Both the position numbers and the translations under genes were made by a program. The notes beneath the pieces were generated by a model. That model searched no databases. It was not told where the DNA came from and saw only the letters and a list, made by a program, of their open reading frames with translations. A DNA stretch of 39,668 nt from an uncultured Pseudophaeobacter sp. Its GTDB lineage: Bacteria > Pseudomonadota > Alphaproteobacteria > Rhodobacterales > Rhodobacteraceae. Shown one piece after another: positions 7,462 to 16,330 of this stretch. Within the stretch, counting starts at the first letter, position 1. Each line of letters opens with the position of its first letter. The DNA is taken from the NCBI GenBank assembly GCA_905479575.1, contig CAJQNB010000084.1, forward strand, positions 1 through 39,668. The letters run 5' to 3'.

Positions 7462-8325
7462 ATGGCTGCAGGCACAAATATTCGCACCTATTTTCAAGGT
7501 CGCTGGCATGATGGCAATATTGCCCTGCTGAAAGCGGCAGACCACGCGATGTGGTTGGGGTCTTCCGTGTTTGACGGCGCCCGGTTCTTTGAGGGCATGA
7601 CCCCCGATCTGGACCTGCATTGCGCCCGCACCAATGCCTCGGCTGAGGCCTTGATGATGCGCCCCACGGTGAAAACCGCTGAAATGGTCGACATCGCGCT
7701 GGAAGGCCTGAAAGGTTTTGCCCCTGGATCTGCGGTCTATATCCGCCCAATGTATTGGGCCACCGACGGCGATCCGACGACTATTGCCCCAGCGCCAGAG
7801 AGCACTGAATTTGCCCTCTGCCTGGAAGAAATCCCCATGGCACCGGCAGAGGCCAGCGCAACCCTGACACGCACCCGGTTTCGCCGCCCGGTGATGGAGA
7901 ATGCGGTTGTCAATGCAAAGGCCGGATGCCTGTATCCCAACAATGCGCGGATGCTGCGCGAGGCCCGCAGCAAAGGTTTCAGCAATGCGCTGGCGCTGGA
8001 CGCGATGGGCAATGTGGCAGAAACGGCAACGGCCAACCTCTTTATGGTGCGCGACGGAGAGGTCTTTACCCCGATCCCAAACGGGACTTTCTTGGCCGGA
8101 ATCACCCGGGCGCGCCATATCGCCAACCTGCGTGCGGATGGGGTCACCGTACATGAAACCGTGCTGAGCGTGCAGGATTTTGAAGCCGCCGACGAGGTCT
8201 TCATGTCGGGCAACATGAGCAAAGTGACCCCCGTTACCGGTTTTGAAGCATGCACTTACCAGATTGGGCCAGTCACAAAACGCGTTCGGGAGCTGTATTG
8301 GGACTGGGCCTCGAGCCAGTCGTAA
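7462..8325 (+). CDS. Class IV (branched-chain type) aminotransferase
   Basis: 287 residues of the PLP fold type IV family. Lys153 in NAKAGCLYPNN is the expected PLP lysine, and AMGNVAETATANLF (residues 181-194) is the cofactor-binding motif with Glu187. Length and motifs suit a branched-chain aminotransferase that transfers amino groups between Leu/Ile/Val and 2-oxoglutarate, but D-amino-acid transaminases and aminodeoxychorismate lyases share this fold, so no symbol is given. ATG 7462 follows GGGGGAC; longer in-frame starts back to 7180 run through repeat A and lack a ribosome site. Confidence 0.82.
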   Translation: MAAGTNIRTYFQGRWHDGNIALLKAADHAMWLGSSVFDGARFFEGMTPDLDLHCARTNASAEALMMRPTVKTAEMVDIALEGLKGFAPGSAVYIRPMYWATDGDPTTIAPAPESTEFALCLEEIPMAPAEASATLTRTRFRRPVMENAVVNAKAGCLYPNNARMLREARSKGFSNALALDAMGNVAETATANLFMVRDGEVFTPIPNGTFLAGITRARHIANLRADGVTVHETVLSVQDFEAADEVFMSGNMSKVTPVTGFEACTYQIGPVTKRVRELYWDWASSQS

Positions 8326-8431
8326 CCTGCCTCTCCTGCGCCCCGGTGCAACCTGCCCGAAATCAGTCGGCCGAAATCAACCGCCTGTTACTAATGGCCC
8401 TCAAAGGCCACTCTGATCTCGTTTAGGGAGC

Positions 8432-8498
8432 GCGCCGCGCCAGCGGCGCCAGGCCCAACTGTGAGTGGGATCGCAGATCACATGGAACAGGCGGGAGC
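8432..8498 (+). repeat. Dispersed two-hairpin repeat, copy B
   Basis: A 7-bp hairpin GCGCCGC/GCGGCGC (8432-8449) with a 4-base loop, then GGCCCAA (8452-8458), a weaker second hairpin around GATC (8469-8480), and GCGGGAGC (8491-8498). This is the most degenerate of the four copies. It lies between the aminotransferase and the universal stress gene (8326-8607), which otherwise shows no gene. Confidence 0.6.
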
Positions 8499-8607
8499 AC
8501 GCCCTTTGCAGGCCAAGGCAACAGGGCTCGGCTGCAACTGTGCCATTTCTATTGTTGCGCGCGCACTATTGCGTCATGATCCTTGGTGGAGCAACCAGAG
8601 GCCACAC

Positions 8608-9063
8608 ATGCGCAAATTCCTAGTTGTACTAGACGACAGCCGTGAATGTCTGAATGCAATGCGATTTGCCGCGATGCGCGCGGCAAAAACCGGCGGCGGT
8701 GTCGCCATTCTTTCGGTCATCCCACCGGATGAATTTAATCATTGGATTGGCGTCGGCGAAGTCATGCGGGAAGAAGCCCGCGAACGTATCCATGCCCATT
8801 TTGAAGTTTTTGCAAAATGGATGCGGGATCGCCAAGGGGTCGATCCGGAACTGATCATTCGCGAAGGCAAGGCCGTGCCCGAGATAATGGCCCAGATCGA
8901 AGCGGATGCAGAGATTGGCGTCTTGGTTCTGGGCGCAGGCGATGATCGAAAGGGCCCTGGCCCGCTGGTCAGCCAGCTGAGCAAATCTTCCGGCAACCTG
9001 CCTGTGCCAATCACAATTGTGCCCGGAGATCTGTCCAAGGAACGCCTGGATGCCATTACCTGA
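8608..9063 (+). CDS. Universal stress protein (UspA family)
   Basis: 151 residues beginning MRKFLVVLDDSRECLNAMRF, the usual beta-strand and Asp of the Usp fold. The C-terminal half shows VLVLGAGDDRKGPGPLVSQL and PVPITIVPG, close to the ATP-binding glycine/serine loop but not a perfect G-x2-G-x9-G-S/T. Such proteins act in the cytosol in stress survival; the partner is unknown. The start at 8608 follows AGAGG; an upstream in-frame start at 8461 begins inside repeat B. Confidence 0.88.
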   Translation: MRKFLVVLDDSRECLNAMRFAAMRAAKTGGGVAILSVIPPDEFNHWIGVGEVMREEARERIHAHFEVFAKWMRDRQGVDPELIIREGKAVPEIMAQIEADAEIGVLVLGAGDDRKGPGPLVSQLSKSSGNLPVPITIVPGDLSKERLDAIT

Positions 9064-9235
9064 CGGTGACAAACGGTCCAAGATCCGGGCCAGCTTGTAC
9101 GGCAAAGGCAGAACGAAGGGTTTCCCAGCCTGGCGCTGGCTGTGCAGAGACGCCAAGCCAGACGGCCTAGGGAACGCTGCGAAACAAAGACCTGCAAGAC
9201 ACCCGCAAAAGGGATTGCACTACCCGGCGATCCAA

Positions 9236-9252
9236 TTTAGAATTATTCTAAA
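9236..9252. promoter_or_regulatory. Irr-type iron control element upstream of nfuA
   Basis: TTTAGAATTATTCTAAA is a perfect inverted repeat (8-bp arms around one T) and matches the Irr box described in Rhizobiales and Rhodobacterales (TTTAGAA-N3-TTCTAAA). It ends 2 bases before a possible -35 box TTGACT (9255-9260), so Irr binding could control nfuA by iron or heme status. Confidence 0.8.
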
Positions 9253-9309
9253 CCTTGACTTGATGCCCCTTCGGGCGCATATCCCTCAGACGCTTTTTGG
9301 AGGCCCGAG

Positions 9310-9873
9310 ATGTTCATTCAGACTGAATCCACACCGAACCCGGCAACGCTGAAATTCCTGCCAGGGCAGACTGTTCTGGACGCTGGGACTGCTGATTTCC
9401 CCAGTGCCGATTCGGCCGGAAGCTCGCCGCTGGCCAGCCGCATTTTTGCAGTCTCTGGCGTCGCTGGTGTTTTCTTTGGCAATGATTTTGTCACCGTCAC
9501 CAAATCAGAAACAACCGAGTGGGACCACATAAAGCCTGCCATTCTTGGCGCCATTATGGAGCACTATCAGTCTGGTCAGCCCATCGTCAGTGCTGGCGAG
9601 GAACAGGCCTCGGGCCATGCGGAACACAGCGGTGAAAACAGTGAGATTGTCGACCAGATCAAAGATCTGCTGGACAGCCGTGTACGCCCTGCGGTGGCGC
9701 AAGATGGTGGCGACATCACCTTCCACGGCTTTGACCGTGGAGTTGTCTACCTGCATATGCAGGGGGCCTGTGCTGGCTGCCCCTCTTCGACTCTGACTCT
9801 GAAGATGGGGATCGAAAACCTGCTGCGCCACTATATCCCGGAAGTCACCGAAGTTCGCCCCGTCGCGGTCTGA
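9310..9873 (+). CDS. nfuA: NfuA-type iron-sulfur cluster carrier
   Basis: 187 residues. The N-terminal Nfu_N domain begins MFIQTESTPNPATLKFLPG. A flexible linker (about residues 93-110) leads to a C-terminal NifU domain with the cluster-binding CAGC (Cys154, Cys157) in QGACAGCPSS. It accepts and delivers 4Fe-4S clusters in the cytosol. GGAGG lies 6 bases before the ATG. The Irr box upstream fits iron-regulated expression. It is followed by tsaB and rimI on the same strand. Confidence 0.94.
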   Translation: MFIQTESTPNPATLKFLPGQTVLDAGTADFPSADSAGSSPLASRIFAVSGVAGVFFGNDFVTVTKSETTEWDHIKPAILGAIMEHYQSGQPIVSAGEEQASGHAEHSGENSEIVDQIKDLLDSRVRPAVAQDGGDITFHGFDRGVVYLHMQGACAGCPSSTLTLKMGIENLLRHYIPEVTEVRPVAV

Positions 9874-9959
9874 CCCGACCTGACGCCGCCACCCTCCGCC
9901 GTGCCAGCTGCCCGACACCGGCGGGTGTGGTGGCGAGACGCTGTTAAAGTGGAGACCTG

Positions 9960-10556
9960 ATGAATACCCCTCCTCTGGTTTTAGGTTTTGACACCTCGGC
10001 CGCGCATTGCGCGGCCGCATTGCTGCGTGGCGATCGCCTGTTGGCGGAACGGTTTGAAGTACACAGCCGTGGACAGGCAGAACGGCTGATGCCGCTTCTC
10101 GAAGAAACCCTGGCAGAGGCAGGACTGACCTGGTCCGAACTGGATGCCATTGGGGTTGGTATTGGGCCGGGGAATTTTACCGGCATACGGATTGCCGTGG
10201 CCGCAGCCCGGGGGCTGTCCCTGGGGCTTGACGTTCCAGCAGTTGGGATTGATGGGTTTGACGCCCGCGAAAAACACGGAGCTTTGGCCGCCGTTCCCGC
10301 GCCCCGCGCGCAGGTTTATGCCAGCCTTGACGGGCAAGCGCCGCGTCTGATGCCCGAGAGTGAGGCCAGCGATGCCGCGCGCAGCGCCGGGCTAATCTTT
10401 GCGCCTGAGGCCTCTCCGGTGGATTTGGCACAGCGCATCGCAGAACTGGCGGGCAAGCGCTACCTGGACAGCCCTGCCCCCCCTGCGCCGCTGTATCTGC
10501 GTGCGGCGGACGCCGCCCCGGCACGAGACCTGCCACCGCAATTGATAGATGGGTAA
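9960..10556 (+). CDS. tsaB: tRNA threonylcarbamoyladenosine biosynthesis protein TsaB
   Basis: 198 residues of the ASKHA-fold YeaZ/TsaB family, shown by LGFDTSAAHCAAALL at the N-terminus and VGIGPGNFTGIRIAVAAARG (residues 66-85). TsaB is the non-catalytic partner of TsaD in making the t6A base of ANN-decoding tRNAs. GGAG precedes the ATG by 5 bases. The end overlaps rimI by 8 bases, the common tsaB-rimI arrangement. Confidence 0.93.
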   Translation: MNTPPLVLGFDTSAAHCAAALLRGDRLLAERFEVHSRGQAERLMPLLEETLAEAGLTWSELDAIGVGIGPGNFTGIRIAVAAARGLSLGLDVPAVGIDGFDAREKHGALAAVPAPRAQVYASLDGQAPRLMPESEASDAARSAGLIFAPEASPVDLAQRIAELAGKRYLDSPAPPAPLYLRAADAAPARDLPPQLIDG

Positions 10557-10974
10557 CGCCCCCTCCCCAATGGTTCTGGCGCAAATTCATGCCGCCGCCT
10601 TCACCCAATCTCGCCCCTGGTCACAAGACGAGTTCACCGCTCTTCTGGACAGCCCGCTGTGCTTTGCCTGCGGCGATGGCCGCAGCTTTGCCCTGGTGCG
10701 TGTTATCGCCGATGAGGCCGAATTGTTGACCATCGCCACCGATCCCGCCTGTCAACGCCAAGGCCTGGCCCGCGCCCTGATGCAAGACTGGCAGACGCAG
10801 GCCCGGTTACGGGGCGCAAAGACCTGTTTTTTGGAAGTTGCAGCAGACAATGACGCCGCCATTGGCCTGTATCTGTCACAAGGATTCGCCCGCTGCGGCT
10901 GCCGACGCGGCTACTATGCCCGTAAAAACGCCGCATCCGTCGATGCAATCGTCATGCAAAAAGAGTTACCTTAG
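10549..10974 (+). CDS. rimI: Ribosomal protein alanine N-acetyltransferase-like (GNAT)
   Basis: 141 residues of the GNAT fold. The acetyl-CoA pyrophosphate loop is seen as CQRQGLARALM (Q-R-Q-G-x-A) and the following ETAADN-type segment as LEVAADNDAAIGLYLSQGF. RimI acetylates the N-terminal alanine of ribosomal protein S18. Assignment rests on family motifs and on the overlap with tsaB; other GNAT substrates are possible. Confidence 0.85.
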   Translation: MGNAPSPMVLAQIHAAAFTQSRPWSQDEFTALLDSPLCFACGDGRSFALVRVIADEAELLTIATDPACQRQGLARALMQDWQTQARLRGAKTCFLEVAADNDAAIGLYLSQGFARCGCRRGYYARKNAASVDAIVMQKELP

Positions 10975-11014
10975 GCAACCTGCACGGAATTCGTGCCAAT
11001 GGGGCAAAAAGCGG

Positions 11015-11044
11015 TTGACCCCCTCCCCGGCCAAAGGGCTAAAT
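11015..11044 (+). promoter_or_regulatory. Possible promoter of the BMP transporter operon
   Basis: TTGACC (11015-11020) is followed at 17-18 bases by GCTAAAT (11038-11044). A second AT-rich TATTAAT lies near 11052. The -35 match is good and the -10 weak. It sits about 100 bases before the transporter start, in the 171-base gap after rimI. Confidence 0.35.
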
Positions 11045-11145
11045 TGCCACACCTATTAATAACAATCCCTGCTGGGCCAAGGTGATCCCTTTTGGCGGAT
11101 CATGTCTGACCAAAGCGCGGAAAAACAAAAACCGGGAGTATCCTA

Positions 11146-12144
11146 ATGACGCTGATGAAATCCCTGATGGGCGCCGCAGCCACGCTCGCCCTTTCTGCTG
11201 GTGCGGCCCTGGCCGAGCCTGCGCTGATCTTTGACCTGGGCGGCAAATTCGACAAGAGCTTCAATGAGGCTGCCTTTGGCGGAGCCCAACGCTGGGCCGA
11301 AGAAACCGGCGGTACCTTCCGCGAGATCGAACTGCAATCCGAAGCCCAGCGTGAGCAGGCCCTGCGCCGTTTTGCTGAAGCCGGTGCCAACCCCATCGTC
11401 ACCATGGGTTTTGCCATGGCTGATCCGCTTAGCTCGGTTGCGCCCGACTATCCCGATACCAAATTTGTTGTGATCGACGTCACCTGGCTGGACGCGCCAA
11501 ATATCCGTCAGGTTGGCTTTGCCGAGCACGAGGGCTCTTACCTGGTTGGCATGATGGCGGCGATGGCCTCCAAATCCGACACCGTCGGTTTTGTCGGCGG
11601 TATGGACGTGCCACTGATCCGTCACTTTGGCTGCGGCTATGCCCAGGGCGTCAAAGCGGTGAACCCTGATGCAACGGTCATCGCCAATATGACCGGCACC
11701 ACGCCTTCGGCCTGGAATGACCCGGTAAAAGGCTCTGAGCTGACCAAAGCCCAGATCAGCCAGGGTGCTGATGTGGTCTATGCCGCAGCAGGCGGCACCG
11801 GCGTTGGTGTGCTGCAAACCGCAGCCGACGAAGGCATCCTGTCGATCGGCGTCGACAGCAACCAGAACCACCTGCACCCGGGCAAAGTCCTGACCTCGAT
11901 GCTGAAACGCGTTGATGTTGCGGTCTATGACGCCATGTCGGCAGGCGACGCGGTCGAAGCCGGTGTGTTCTCCATGGGGCTGGCCGAAGAAGGTGTTGGC
12001 TATGCGCTTGATGACAACAACGCCGCCCTGGTCACCGATGACATGAAAGCGGCAGTCGATAAGGCCCGCCAACAGATCATCGACGGCGAGATCGAAGTTG
12101 TCTCTTACTATGCGGATAACAGCTGCCCGGCGCTGAAGTTCTAA
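11146..12144 (+). CDS. BMP family (PnrA-like) ABC transporter substrate-binding protein
   Basis: 332 residues with a signal peptide (hydrophobic LMGAAATLALSAGAALA, cleavage probably before EPALIF). The mature part has the BMP/PnrA ligand segment DKSFNEAAFGG and later FAEHEGSYLVGMMAA. There is no lipobox cysteine, so it is probably a free periplasmic protein. The family binds purine nucleosides; the exact ligand is inferred. GGGAG lies 7 bases before ATG 11146; a second ATG at 11155 is possible. It leads the importer operon. Confidence 0.9.
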   Translation: MTLMKSLMGAAATLALSAGAALAEPALIFDLGGKFDKSFNEAAFGGAQRWAEETGGTFREIELQSEAQREQALRRFAEAGANPIVTMGFAMADPLSSVAPDYPDTKFVVIDVTWLDAPNIRQVGFAEHEGSYLVGMMAAMASKSDTVGFVGGMDVPLIRHFGCGYAQGVKAVNPDATVIANMTGTTPSAWNDPVKGSELTKAQISQGADVVYAAAGGTGVGVLQTAADEGILSIGVDSNQNHLHPGKVLTSMLKRVDVAVYDAMSAGDAVEAGVFSMGLAEEGVGYALDDNNAALVTDDMKAAVDKARQQIIDGEIEVVSYYADNSCPALKF

Positions 12145-12161
12145 ACAGAAAGTCCCAGGCC

Positions 12162-12515
12162 ATGACAACGTGTCTTCATACTTTGTTTTTGGCCTGGGCC
12201 GCCCCATCGCCCGAGCGGCATGCAGCCCTGACAGATGCAGCCATCGGGCCGAATTTTTATTCCTCCAATCCAAACGCTCCAGACCCGATCCAGGCTCGTG
12301 ATGCCTATCTGGACGACCTTGCCCAGTTTTCGGCAATGAAGCCCGGTGCAACAGCCAAAGTGGTCGCGGTCAGCGAACATTACGGCCAGCTGCGTGCCAT
12401 TTTCGATTTTGTCAAAGCCGGTCAACGCATGCTGCGCGACCAGTCTTTTGTGGAACTGGCACAGCACAGACTGCTGCGTGTGATTGGATTTTCAGGCATG
12501 GGAGAGCCCGATTGA
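12162..12515 (+). CDS. NTF2/SnoaL-like small protein inside the transporter operon
   Basis: 117 residues. LFLAWAAPSPERHAALTDAA, the GPNFYSSNP segment and the central FDFVKAGQRMLRDQSFVEL with RVIGFSG suggest an NTF2/SnoaL-like cone fold, but no catalytic residues can be claimed. It starts 17 bases after the substrate-binding gene and overlaps the TTG start of the ATPase gene, so it is cotranscribed and probably coupled. It may be a small hydrolase or binding protein acting on the imported compound; function unknown. Confidence 0.7.
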   Translation: MTTCLHTLFLAWAAPSPERHAALTDAAIGPNFYSSNPNAPDPIQARDAYLDDLAQFSAMKPGATAKVVAVSEHYGQLRAIFDFVKAGQRMLRDQSFVELAQHRLLRVIGFSGMGEPD

Positions 12516-14041
12516 CCGCCCCCGCCATTGAACTCAAAGGGATTTCAAAATCCTTTGGACCGGTTCAAGCAAACAAAGACATCTCGATCAGCGTCGCCCC
12601 CGGCACCATACACGGTATCATTGGTGAAAACGGCGCTGGAAAATCCACCCTGATGAGCATCCTTTACGGGTTCTACAAGGCCGACAAGGGTGAGATCTGG
12701 ATCAACGGCAAACAGACCGAGATCCCCGACAGTCAGGCCGCCATTGTGGCCGGTATCGGGATGGTTTTTCAGCATTTCAAACTGGTGGAGAATTTCACCG
12801 TGCTGGAAAACATCGTGCTGGGCGCCGAAGACGGCGGCCTGCTGATGCCCTCGCTGACCAAGGCCCGCAAGATCCTCAAGGAGCTGGCCGCGGAATATGA
12901 GCTGAACGTCGACCCGGATAAACGCATTGATGAGATCGGCGTTGGCATGCAACAACGGGTAGAGATCCTCAAGGCGCTTTACCGGCAGGCGGATATCCTG
13001 ATCCTGGATGAACCCACCGGGGTGCTGACACCGCCAGAGGCCGACCAGCTGTTCCGCATCCTTGGTCGGCTGCGCGCCGAAGGCAAAACCATCATCCTGA
13101 TCACCCACAAGCTGCGCGAAATCATGGAGGCCACCGATACGGTCTCGGTTATGCGCCGGGGGCAGATGACCGCCACGGTCAAGACCTCTGAGACCAGCCC
13201 CGAACATTTGGCAGAGCTGATGGTGGGGCGTAAGGTTTTGTTACGGGTTGATAAACTGCCTGCCAAACCTGGCAAGCCAGTCCTGGAAATCGAACAGCTG
13301 CGCATCGTGGACGGCGCCGGGGTTGAGCGCCTAAAAGGCATCGACCTGACCGTGCACGCCGGGGAGATCCTCGGCATTGCGGGCGTGGCGGGCAATGGTC
13401 AGTCTGAGCTTATGGAAGTCTTGGGCGGTATGCGTAGCGGCGAGGGTTCGATCAGGCTCAATGGCGCTGCGCTACCGTTGCACGGCGCAGGCTCTGATGC
13501 CCGTGCCCGACGCGCGGCCCACGTGGCTCATGTGCCCGAGGACCGCCAGCGCGAAGGGTTGATCATGGATTTCCACGCCTGGGAAAACACCGCCTTTGGC
13601 TATCACCACGCGCCTGAGTATCAGCGCGGCCTGTTGATGAACAACGCCGCAATCCGCGCCGATACCGAAGCCAAGATGAAAAAGTTCGATGTCCGCCCGC
13701 CGGACCCCTTGCTGGCGGCCAAAAATTTCTCGGGGGGTAATCAGCAAAAAATCGTGGTCGCCCGCGAGATCGAGCGCAACCCGGATCTGCTGCTGATCGG
13801 CCAACCCACCCGGGGCGTTGATATCGGCGCCATTGAGTTCATCCATAAACAAATTGTCGACCTGCGCGACCAGGGCAAGGCAATCCTGCTGGTTTCAGTC
13901 GAACTGGAAGAGATCCTGTCGCTGGCCGACCGTGTGGCGGTGATGTTTGACGGAATGATCATGGGCGAACGCATCGTGGCTGAAACAGATGAAAAAGAGC
14001 TGGGCCTGATGATGGCCGGCGTCGCGGGGGAGGCGGCGTAA
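12512..14041 (+). CDS. ABC transporter ATP-binding protein, double cassette (nucleoside-type)
   Basis: 509 residues with two ABC domains. The first Walker A is GENGAGKST (about residue 38), with LDEPTGVLTPPE as Walker B. The second has a degenerate GVAGNGQSE loop but a clear signature FSGGNQQKIVV. This asymmetric pattern is typical of sugar- and nucleoside-type importers. The start is TTG at 12512, with GGGAG 7 bases upstream, overlapping the previous stop (ATTGA). The next gene starts immediately after the stop. Confidence 0.93.
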   Translation: MTAPAIELKGISKSFGPVQANKDISISVAPGTIHGIIGENGAGKSTLMSILYGFYKADKGEIWINGKQTEIPDSQAAIVAGIGMVFQHFKLVENFTVLENIVLGAEDGGLLMPSLTKARKILKELAAEYELNVDPDKRIDEIGVGMQQRVEILKALYRQADILILDEPTGVLTPPEADQLFRILGRLRAEGKTIILITHKLREIMEATDTVSVMRRGQMTATVKTSETSPEHLAELMVGRKVLLRVDKLPAKPGKPVLEIEQLRIVDGAGVERLKGIDLTVHAGEILGIAGVAGNGQSELMEVLGGMRSGEGSIRLNGAALPLHGAGSDARARRAAHVAHVPEDRQREGLIMDFHAWENTAFGYHHAPEYQRGLLMNNAAIRADTEAKMKKFDVRPPDPLLAAKNFSGGNQQKIVVAREIERNPDLLLIGQPTRGVDIGAIEFIHKQIVDLRDQGKAILLVSVELEEILSLADRVAVMFDGMIMGERIVAETDEKELGLMMAGVAGEAA

Positions 14042-15136
14042 ATGGAAAAAATGCCAAAATGGGCCGATGTCGTTCTGATCCCACTGATCAGTCTGATGCT
14101 TGCTGCGGGCCTCTCGGCGCTGGTGATCCTTGCCATTGGCGAAGACCCGGTTGCAGCGGTCAAGCTGATGGTCGACGGGGCGCTCGGCTCCAGCTATGGC
14201 TGGGGCTATACGCTGTATTACGCCACCAATTTCATGTTCACCGGCCTTGCCGTGGCGGTTGCCGCCCATGCCGGGCTGTTCAACATCGGCGGCGAAGGCC
14301 AGGCGATGCTGGGGGGCCTGGGGGTTGCGGTGATCTGCCTGTTCATTCCCTGGCCACATTGGACCCTGGCGCTGTTGTTTGCCTGCCTTGGCGCGGGCCT
14401 GTTCGGCGCAGCCTGGGCCGCCATTCCGGCCTATCTGCAGGCCAAACGCGGCAGCCACATCGTCATCACCACCATCATGTTCAACTTTATCGCCGCAGCG
14501 GTGCTGAACTATGTGCTGGTCAATGTGCTGAAACCCGCCAGCTCGATGGATCCGGCCTCTGCCCGGTTCAGCGAGACCGTACATCTGCCCACCCTGCATG
14601 AGCTTCTGGCGCCGCTAGGCATCGCCTTTTCCAAATCCGCCCCCGCAAATGTCAGCCTGCTCGTGGCGGTTTTTGCATGCCTCGCTGTCTGGCTGCTGAT
14701 CTGGCGGACTTCGCTGGGGTTTGAGATCCGCGCCTTTGGACGATCCGAAGCCGGTGCCCGCTATGCCGGCATCTCGCCCGTCAAAATCACCATCATCGCC
14801 ATGATGATCTCTGGGGCTCTGGCGGGCATGATGGCCACCAACAACGTCATGGGCGAGGCAGAGCGCCTGGTGCTGAACGCCACCGAAGGCGCTGGTTTCA
14901 TCGGCATCGCCGTGGCCCTGATGGGGCGCAACCATCCCTTTGGCGTCTTTCTGGCAGCGATCCTTTTTGGCTTTCTCTATCAGGGCGGCGCCGAGTTGGC
15001 GCTTTGGACCAAGATCCCGCGCGAACTGATCGTCGTCATTCAGGCTCTGGTGATCCTCTTTACCGGGGCGCTGGACAATATGGTGCGGATCCCGCTTGAG
15101 AAGATCTTCCTCGCCTTCCGCAAGGAGGCATGCTGA
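14042..15136 (+). CDS. ABC transporter permease 1 (nucleoside-type)
   Basis: 364 residues, strongly hydrophobic with about nine or ten membrane spans. LFNIGGEGQAMLGGLG is the conserved loop of this permease family (BPD_transp_2). It forms the inner-membrane channel with the following permease. It abuts the ATPase gene directly, and its TGA overlaps the next start. Confidence 0.92.
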   Translation: MEKMPKWADVVLIPLISLMLAAGLSALVILAIGEDPVAAVKLMVDGALGSSYGWGYTLYYATNFMFTGLAVAVAAHAGLFNIGGEGQAMLGGLGVAVICLFIPWPHWTLALLFACLGAGLFGAAWAAIPAYLQAKRGSHIVITTIMFNFIAAAVLNYVLVNVLKPASSMDPASARFSETVHLPTLHELLAPLGIAFSKSAPANVSLLVAVFACLAVWLLIWRTSLGFEIRAFGRSEAGARYAGISPVKITIIAMMISGALAGMMATNNVMGEAERLVLNATEGAGFIGIAVALMGRNHPFGVFLAAILFGFLYQGGAELALWTKIPRELIVVIQALVILFTGALDNMVRIPLEKIFLAFRKEAC

Positions 15137-16143
15137 TGGATTTTCTCACTCTGATCCAGGTGCTGGACAGCACCGTGCGTCTGGCGACACCGCTGCTGCT
15201 CGCCTGTCTGGCCGGTCTCTATTCGGAACGTGCAGGCATTTTTGACATCGGTCTTGAGGGCAAGATGCTGATGGCGGCCTTTTTCTCTGCGGCCATTGCT
15301 GCCGTGACGGGCAATGTCTGGCTGGGGCTGCTGGCAGGTATTGCCTCTTCCTTGCTGCTCTCTGGTTTGCACGGGCTGGCCTCGATCACCTTCCGTGGAA
15401 ACCAGCTGATCTCTGGCGTTGCCATCAACTTCCTGGCAGCTGGCCTGACCGTGCTGATTGCCCAGGATTGGTTCAAACAGGGCGGCCGCACCCCCTCCTT
15501 GCTCAGTGGTGGCCGTTTTGAAGGTCTGGAATGGCCCTTTGCCATCGGCCCAGAGGATGCGGCGGCAACCGGCAGGCCGGTGTCCCAGCTGATGAAGGAA
15601 GCCGGCCCTGTGCAGCAGGTCTATTCCGAGCTGCTCTCCGGCCATTCCATCCTAGTCTATCTTGCCTTTCTGGCGGTGCCTGCAACCTGGTGGATCCTGT
15701 ATCGCACCCGGTTTGGCCTGCGTCTGCGGGCGGTGGGGGAAAACCCTGCGGCGGTGGACACGGCTGGCGTTTCGGTTGTGGGGCTGCGATTTGCCGCTGT
15801 CGCCATCTGCGGGGTGCTCTGTGGCATCGCTGGCGCCTATCTGGCCACCGCGCTCCAGGCCGGTTTTGTGAAAGACATGACCGCCGGGCGTGGTTTTATC
15901 GCACTTGCCGCGCTGATCTTTGCCAAATGGCGCCCCTGGCAAGCCATGGGAGCCTGCCTGCTCTTTGGCCTGCTACAAGCCATCGCCCTGCGGTTTCAGA
16001 ATATTGAGCTTGGCCCGATCGTGGTGCCAGTGCAGGCTATGGATGCCCTGCCCTATATCCTGACCGTGGTGATTCTTGCGGGGTTTGTCGGCAAGGCCGT
16101 GCCGCCCCGCGCAGGCGGTGACCCCTATGTGAAAGAGCGATAG
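15136..16143 (+). CDS. ABC transporter permease 2 (nucleoside-type)
   Basis: 335 residues, many membrane spans, with IFDIGLEGKMLMAAFFSA as the family loop and GVSVVGLRFAAVAICG later. ATG 15136 is chosen because AAGGAGG at 15122-15128 lies 7 bases away; the in-frame ATG at 15130 would be only one base from it. The start overlaps the previous stop as TGATG. This is the last gene of the importer operon and is followed by a terminator. Confidence 0.92.
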   Translation: MDFLTLIQVLDSTVRLATPLLLACLAGLYSERAGIFDIGLEGKMLMAAFFSAAIAAVTGNVWLGLLAGIASSLLLSGLHGLASITFRGNQLISGVAINFLAAGLTVLIAQDWFKQGGRTPSLLSGGRFEGLEWPFAIGPEDAAATGRPVSQLMKEAGPVQQVYSELLSGHSILVYLAFLAVPATWWILYRTRFGLRLRAVGENPAAVDTAGVSVVGLRFAAVAICGVLCGIAGAYLATALQAGFVKDMTAGRGFIALAALIFAKWRPWQAMGACLLFGLLQAIALRFQNIELGPIVVPVQAMDALPYILTVVILAGFVGKAVPPRAGGDPYVKER

Positions 16144-16168
16144 GTCATCCCCTGACAGAACTAAACAG

Positions 16169-16207
16169 AGGCCCGCGCAGCTGACACCTGAGCGGGCCTA
16201 TATGTTT
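16169..16207 (+). terminator. Terminator of the BMP transporter operon
   Basis: Perfect 8-bp stem AGGCCCGC/GCGGGCCT (16169-16176 with 16192-16199) with a 15-base loop, followed by the weak T-rich tail ATATGTTT. Confidence 0.7.
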
Positions 16208-16330
16208 GGCCCCTGCCCCCTGTGATCCCAGTGTCACGCATAGGTCCAGTTTCGCTTTCAAAATCAGTCCTGCGTGCTGCACAGCGGCATCCTAGTTGCT
16301 TTTCTTGCACCGCTGCGGTCTAACTTATTT

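Noticed and set aside
10982..10997. GCACG/CGTGC hairpin after rimI as a terminator
   Set aside because: Stem only 5 bp and no T-run.
11143..12351. 402-codon minus-strand frame opposite the BMP protein
   Set aside because: Antisense to a clear secreted binding protein with signal peptide; no domain.
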